NCBI GenBank assembly: GCA_038062295.1
Contig: JBBTXL010000018.1
Location: forward strand, 1 to 40,879
From: JBBTXL01 sp038062295
GTDB lineage: Bacteria; Patescibacteriota; Minisyncoccia; GWC2-36-17; WO2-46-25
Direction: 5' to 3'
Length of the DNA: 40,879 bases
Below, piece by piece: positions 37,476 through 40,879 of the stretch. The notes under the pieces were generated by a model that saw nothing but the letters and a program-made list of their open reading frames with translations, did no database searches and was not told where the DNA came from. Position numbers and translations under genes: made by a program. The stretch's first letter is position 1, and each line of letters begins with the position of its first letter.

Positions 37476-40367
37476 ATGGCCATCACTACGATCAAAAAGC
37501 GGAACGGCGAGATTGTTGACTTTGCCCCTCTCAAAATATCGGCTGCGGTAGCAAAGGCATTCCTTGCTACCGGTACGCCCTTTACCCAGGACAGTCTTAC
37601 TGCGTTCACGGAGAGTGTTGTAGAAAAGGCGGAGATATTTTTTGCGTCCGGTGCGGCACCCCAGGTTGAAAACATCCAGGATATTGTAGAAAAGACCCTC
37701 ATGGAACGGGGGTATTTTGACGCGGCAAAGGCGTATATTCTGTACCGGAAGGAGCATGAGAAGCAGCGCATCGAGAAACAGCAGGAAATCATTGAAAAGA
37801 TAGAGAAAAAGGAGCTTTTTGTCGTAAAAAGCTCGGGGAAAAAGGAGAAATTCAACGAGGAAAAGCTCAGAAAAACGCTCGCACACGCGGCACGCGGTTA
37901 TGAGGGAATTGTGGATATTGAAGCGCTGGTTGGCCTGTGCAAGGAAGCCGTATACGATGAGATCACGACCAAAGATATTCGCAAGGCACTGGTGATGACG
38001 GTGCGCTCATGGATAGAGCAGGATCCGGCGTACTCCGCGGTTGCCGAGCGTTTACTGTTGCGGGACTTGTACAAGCGGGTCATTGGTGACAATGTTGATT
38101 TTGACGACCTGGAGCGCTCGTATCGCGAGGCGTTCGTGAATAATGTAAAGGATGGCGTGAAGGCGGGTGTGCTCGACGAGCGGTTGCTGGAATTTGACCT
38201 GAAAAAAATGAGCCAGAAGTTGACACTCGAGCGAGATGAGATCTTTACCTACATGGGTCTGCAGACCCTGTATGACCGTTACTTTGCGCGCGATGCGACA
38301 ACGGGACGAATTTTTGAAACTCCGCAGGGGTTTTGGATGCGTGTTGCCATGGGCATTGCGCTTGCGGAAAATAAAAAGAGCAGGGAAGAACATGCGGAGG
38401 GGTTCTACAATCTTATTTCCGCATTGTTGTTCGTGCCGTCTACGCCGACACTGTTTAACGCCGGCACAACGCATCCCCAGCTTTCTTCATGCTACTTAAC
38501 GACCGTGGAGGACGACCTGGCCCATATTTTCAAGTGTATCGGCGATAACGCCCAGCTTTCCAAGTGGTCGGGCGGCTTGGGGAACGACTGGACAAATTTG
38601 CGCGGCACCGGCGCGCTCATCAAAAAAACGGGGGTGGAAAGCCAGGGCATCATTCCGTTTTTGAAGATCGCCAACGATACGACGGTTGCCATTAACCGTT
38701 CGGGGAAGCGCCGTGGCGCGACCTGCGCGTATTTGGAAACATGGCATTACGATATTGAAGACTTTTTGGAGTTGCGCAAAAATACCGGCGACGAACGGCG
38801 GCGCGCGCATGATATGAACACGGCAAATTGGGTTCCCGACCTGTTCATGAAGCGGGTGCAGGAAGACGGGGATTGGACATTGCTCTCGCCCGACGAAACT
38901 CCCGATTTGCATCATATCTACGGAAAAGAGTTTGAAAAGCGTTACACCGAATACGAAAAAATGGTCGCGGAAGGGAAGCTCCAGCTGTATAAAGTGGTAA
39001 AGGCGCGCGATCTGTGGAAAAAGATGATCTCCATGCTGTTTGAAACGGGGCATCCGTGGATTACCTTCAAGGACCCCTGCAATATCCGCTCGCCGCAGGA
39101 CCATGTGGGTGTGGTGCATAGCTCAAACCTGTGTACGGAAATCACCTTGAACACGTCTGCGCAAGAAACGGCTGTTTGTAACCTTGGTTCCGTTAATCTT
39201 GCGCGGCATGTGAAGGACAAGAAGTTCGACTGGGCCATGATGGGCACGACGGTTGGCATGGCGATGCGGATGCTGGACAACGTTATTGACGTGAATTTTT
39301 ATCCCACGCCCGAAGCAAAAGCGGCAAACCTTCGCCATCGCCCCGTGGGACTTGGTGTGCTTGGGTTTCAGGATGCGTTGTACATGATGGACATCCGGTT
39401 TGATTCCGAAGAATGCGTTGCGCTGTCGGACGAGATGATGGAGCAGGTTTCATACCACGCGATCCTTGCGTCCGCGGAACTTGCACGCGAGCGCGGAACG
39501 TACGAGTCGTACAAAGGGTCAAAGTGGGAGCGCGGTATTTTTCCCATCGATACCGTTCGGTTGCTGGAAGAAGAGCGCGGTATCAAAACCGACGTGGACC
39601 GTCGGAGTCGCATGGACTGGACTGCAGTGCGCACCGCAGTGCAAAAGAACGGGATGCGCAATTCCAACTGCATGGCGATCGCACCAACCGCAACCATTTC
39701 CACCATTTCAGGAACGGTGCCGTCTATTGAACCCATCTACAAGAATATCTACGTGAAGTCAAACCAGACCGGCGAGTTCGTTGTGGTGAACGCACATCTT
39801 GTTGCGGACCTCAAAGAGCGTAATCTGTGGGATTACGAAATGCTCGGGAAGATCAAATATAACGACGGCAGTATCGCCACTATTAAAGAGATTCCGGATC
39901 ACCTGAAAGAAAAGTACAAGGAAACATTTGAGGTTGACCCCGTGTGGGTTATCAAAGCGGCGGCGTATCGCGGGAAGTGGATCGACCAAAGCCAGTCGGT
40001 GAACATCTTTTTCAAAGGAACGTCAGGTCGCGACATTTCCAACTTGTATGTGTACGCATGGGCGATGGGTTTGAAAACGACGTATTATCTTCGCACACTT
40101 GCGATATCGCAGGTTGAAAAATCAACCGTGAACGCGGCGGAGTTCGGCACAACGCATAAGCGGAGTTTTGCTCCCGTTCCGGGTGAGCGCGAGATCGCGG
40201 GCGTTTCCATTGCGGACTCCGGCACAAAACAGCTCGAGGTGTCGCCAGTAGCATCAAGCGCTGTTGTTATGAGTGAAAACATTCCGCCGCCTTCCTTGAA
40301 ATTGGCAACTGCGGGAGGCCCCAAACTGTGCGCAATCGACGACCCGACCTGCGAAGCGTGCCAATAA
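37476..40367 (+). CDS. nrdA: Ribonucleotide reductase alpha subunit, class I (NrdA)
   Basis: A 963-residue enzyme that reduces ribonucleotides for DNA synthesis. Two ATP-cone domains sit in tandem at the N-terminus (about 4-95 and 108-200), for allosteric control. The catalytic core has Cys339 in SSCYL, Asn551, Cys553 and Glu555 in SSNLCTEITL, and Cys568 in AVCNLGSVNL. Tyr870-Tyr871 lie in TTYYLRT of the radical path. The C-terminal CEACQ (Cys959, Cys962) is the swinging thiol pair. E. coli NrdA is 761 residues; the extra length comes mainly from the second ATP-cone and the C-terminal tail. The nrdB gene follows after 1 nt. Confidence 0.96.
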   Translation: MAITTIKKRNGEIVDFAPLKISAAVAKAFLATGTPFTQDSLTAFTESVVEKAEIFFASGAAPQVENIQDIVEKTLMERGYFDAAKAYILYRKEHEKQRIEKQQEIIEKIEKKELFVVKSSGKKEKFNEEKLRKTLAHAARGYEGIVDIEALVGLCKEAVYDEITTKDIRKALVMTVRSWIEQDPAYSAVAERLLLRDLYKRVIGDNVDFDDLERSYREAFVNNVKDGVKAGVLDERLLEFDLKKMSQKLTLERDEIFTYMGLQTLYDRYFARDATTGRIFETPQGFWMRVAMGIALAENKKSREEHAEGFYNLISALLFVPSTPTLFNAGTTHPQLSSCYLTTVEDDLAHIFKCIGDNAQLSKWSGGLGNDWTNLRGTGALIKKTGVESQGIIPFLKIANDTTVAINRSGKRRGATCAYLETWHYDIEDFLELRKNTGDERRRAHDMNTANWVPDLFMKRVQEDGDWTLLSPDETPDLHHIYGKEFEKRYTEYEKMVAEGKLQLYKVVKARDLWKKMISMLFETGHPWITFKDPCNIRSPQDHVGVVHSSNLCTEITLNTSAQETAVCNLGSVNLARHVKDKKFDWAMMGTTVGMAMRMLDNVIDVNFYPTPEAKAANLRHRPVGLGVLGFQDALYMMDIRFDSEECVALSDEMMEQVSYHAILASAELARERGTYESYKGSKWERGIFPIDTVRLLEEERGIKTDVDRRSRMDWTAVRTAVQKNGMRNSNCMAIAPTATISTISGTVPSIEPIYKNIYVKSNQTGEFVVVNAHLVADLKERNLWDYEMLGKIKYNDGSIATIKEIPDHLKEKYKETFEVDPVWVIKAAAYRGKWIDQSQSVNIFFKGTSGRDISNLYVYAWAMGLKTTYYLRTLAISQVEKSTVNAAEFGTTHKRSFAPVPGEREIAGVSIADSGTKQLEVSPVASSAVVMSENIPPPSLKLATAGGPKLCAIDDPTCEACQ

Positions 40368-40368
40368 C

Positions 40369-40879
40369 ATGCCGATAACAAAGACAACCCAACGAGTAGA
40401 CATCAACAAGCGCCGCATCATCAACGGTGGCGACGCCGATGTAATGCAATTGTACCCGATGAAACATTTGTTCGCGTGGGAATCGTACAAGATCGGCAAC
40501 GCGAACCACTGGCTCCCGACGGAGATCAGCATGCAAGCCGATATTGAACAATGGAAGTCGCGCGACGTGCTCTCCGATGACGAGCGGCTGGCTTTAAAGA
40601 TCGTGCTCGGGTTTTTCACCACCGCAGATTCTATTGCGGCGAACAATGTGGTACTCGCCGCGTATCGCCACATCACTTCGCCCGAATGCCGGATGTATCT
40701 CTTGCGCCAGGCGTACGAAGAGGCCATTCACACGCATTCATACCAGTACATTGTGGAGTCGCTGGGGCTTGATAGTTCGGAGATCTTCAACATGTACCGC
40801 GCGCGCGAAAGCATATACAACAAAGATGCGTTCATTCTGTCGTTCAACGAGGGAATATTCAGTCCATTGTTTAAAACCG
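40369..40879 (+). CDS. nrdB: Ribonucleotide reductase beta subunit, class I (NrdB), partial
   Basis: The first 170 residues of the diiron radical subunit; the gene runs off the window end. ANHWLPTEISMQADIEQWK and LSDDERLALKIVLGFFTTAD show the start of the helical core. The Asp in TTADSIAANN and the Glu and His in EEAIHTHSYQY match diiron ligands. A Tyr lies 7 residues after that Glu, in the position of the radical Tyr122 of E. coli, so a Tyr-radical type is likely. It overlaps no gene and starts 1 nt after the nrdA stop. Confidence 0.94.
   Translation, partial: MPITKTTQRVDINKRRIINGGDADVMQLYPMKHLFAWESYKIGNANHWLPTEISMQADIEQWKSRDVLSDDERLALKIVLGFFTTADSIAANNVVLAAYRHITSPECRMYLLRQAYEEAIHTHSYQYIVESLGLDSSEIFNMYRARESIYNKDAFILSFNEGIFSPLFKT

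Noticed and set aside
1..40879. CRISPR array, prophage or transposase
   Set aside because: No regularly spaced direct repeats, no cas genes, no integrase, transposase or phage structural genes were seen on either strand.
1..40879. Alternative genetic code (TGA as Gly, as in Gracilibacteria)
   Set aside because: Several clear genes end at TGA followed at once by the next gene (infB, hisS, the macA-like gene), and none of the recognised proteins needs TGA read-through.

Overview
The window looks like a chromosomal segment of a Patescibacteria (Candidate Phyla Radiation) bacterium, probably Parcubacteria-like. This is an inference from streamlined versions of universal proteins: an IF-2 that begins at its G domain, a Rel that stops after the TGS domain, and an Mfd of about 665 residues. 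Tightly packed ATGA-overlapping genes, an ftsA-ftsZ pair, a MacAB-type exporter with a long adaptor, DUF4446 and LCP proteins also fit. TGA is used as a normal stop (infB, hisS, pth neighbours), which argues against the Gracilibacteria/Absconditabacteria code. No database search was possible.

Layout. 1-5.4 kb, minus strand: tRNA-Ser, DUF4446 protein, infB, rbfA, DHH phosphoesterase, tRNA-Cys, a rhamnose-type epimerase/reductase, an rmlA-like nucleotidyltransferase and tRNA-Leu, possibly one long transcript. 5.4-6.0 kb: a nucleotidyltransferase-fold enzyme with its own promoter and terminator. 6.0-12.3 kb, plus strand: an envelope operon made of a sigma-70 family factor, a small two-helix membrane protein, a beta-domain protein, a MacA/MacB-type exporter, a second beta-domain protein and a cupredoxin. 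12.3-13.3 kb: dsbB-like and thioredoxin-like genes. 13.4-16.6 kb is an accessory region: a small gene interrupted by a 10-N gap that looks artificial, GC-rich repeats, an AT-rich DUF262/DUF1524 (GmrSD-type) defence gene, a truncated XRE fragment fused to the end of tRNA-Ala, a small membrane protein and tRNA-Arg.

16.6-26 kb: leuS, a small unknown gene, tRNA-Leu, parA-parB, rel, another small unknown gene, topA and dprA. 26-31 kb: mfd, an AT-rich cysteine-rich membrane-protein gene bracketed by two copies of the 3' end of pth, pth, an LCP gene, then two tiny membrane proteins. 31.3-40.9 kb, plus strand: lepB, hisS, HIT, rpsU, yqeY, ybeY, ftsA, ftsZ, nrdA and a partial nrdB, covering translation, division and dNTP supply.

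Three patterns cut across the genes. First, several housekeeping genes have a sigma-70-like -10 box only 6-8 nt before the ATG and no Shine-Dalgarno (SD) sequence, which predicts leaderless mRNAs. Second, two tRNA genes end 5-6 nt before the next start codon, so tRNA processing would itself make near-leaderless mRNAs. Third, a set of small unknown genes instead carries very strong SD sequences and private hairpin terminators. The pth 3'-end duplication around a foreign-looking gene is the clearest sign of recent gene insertion.
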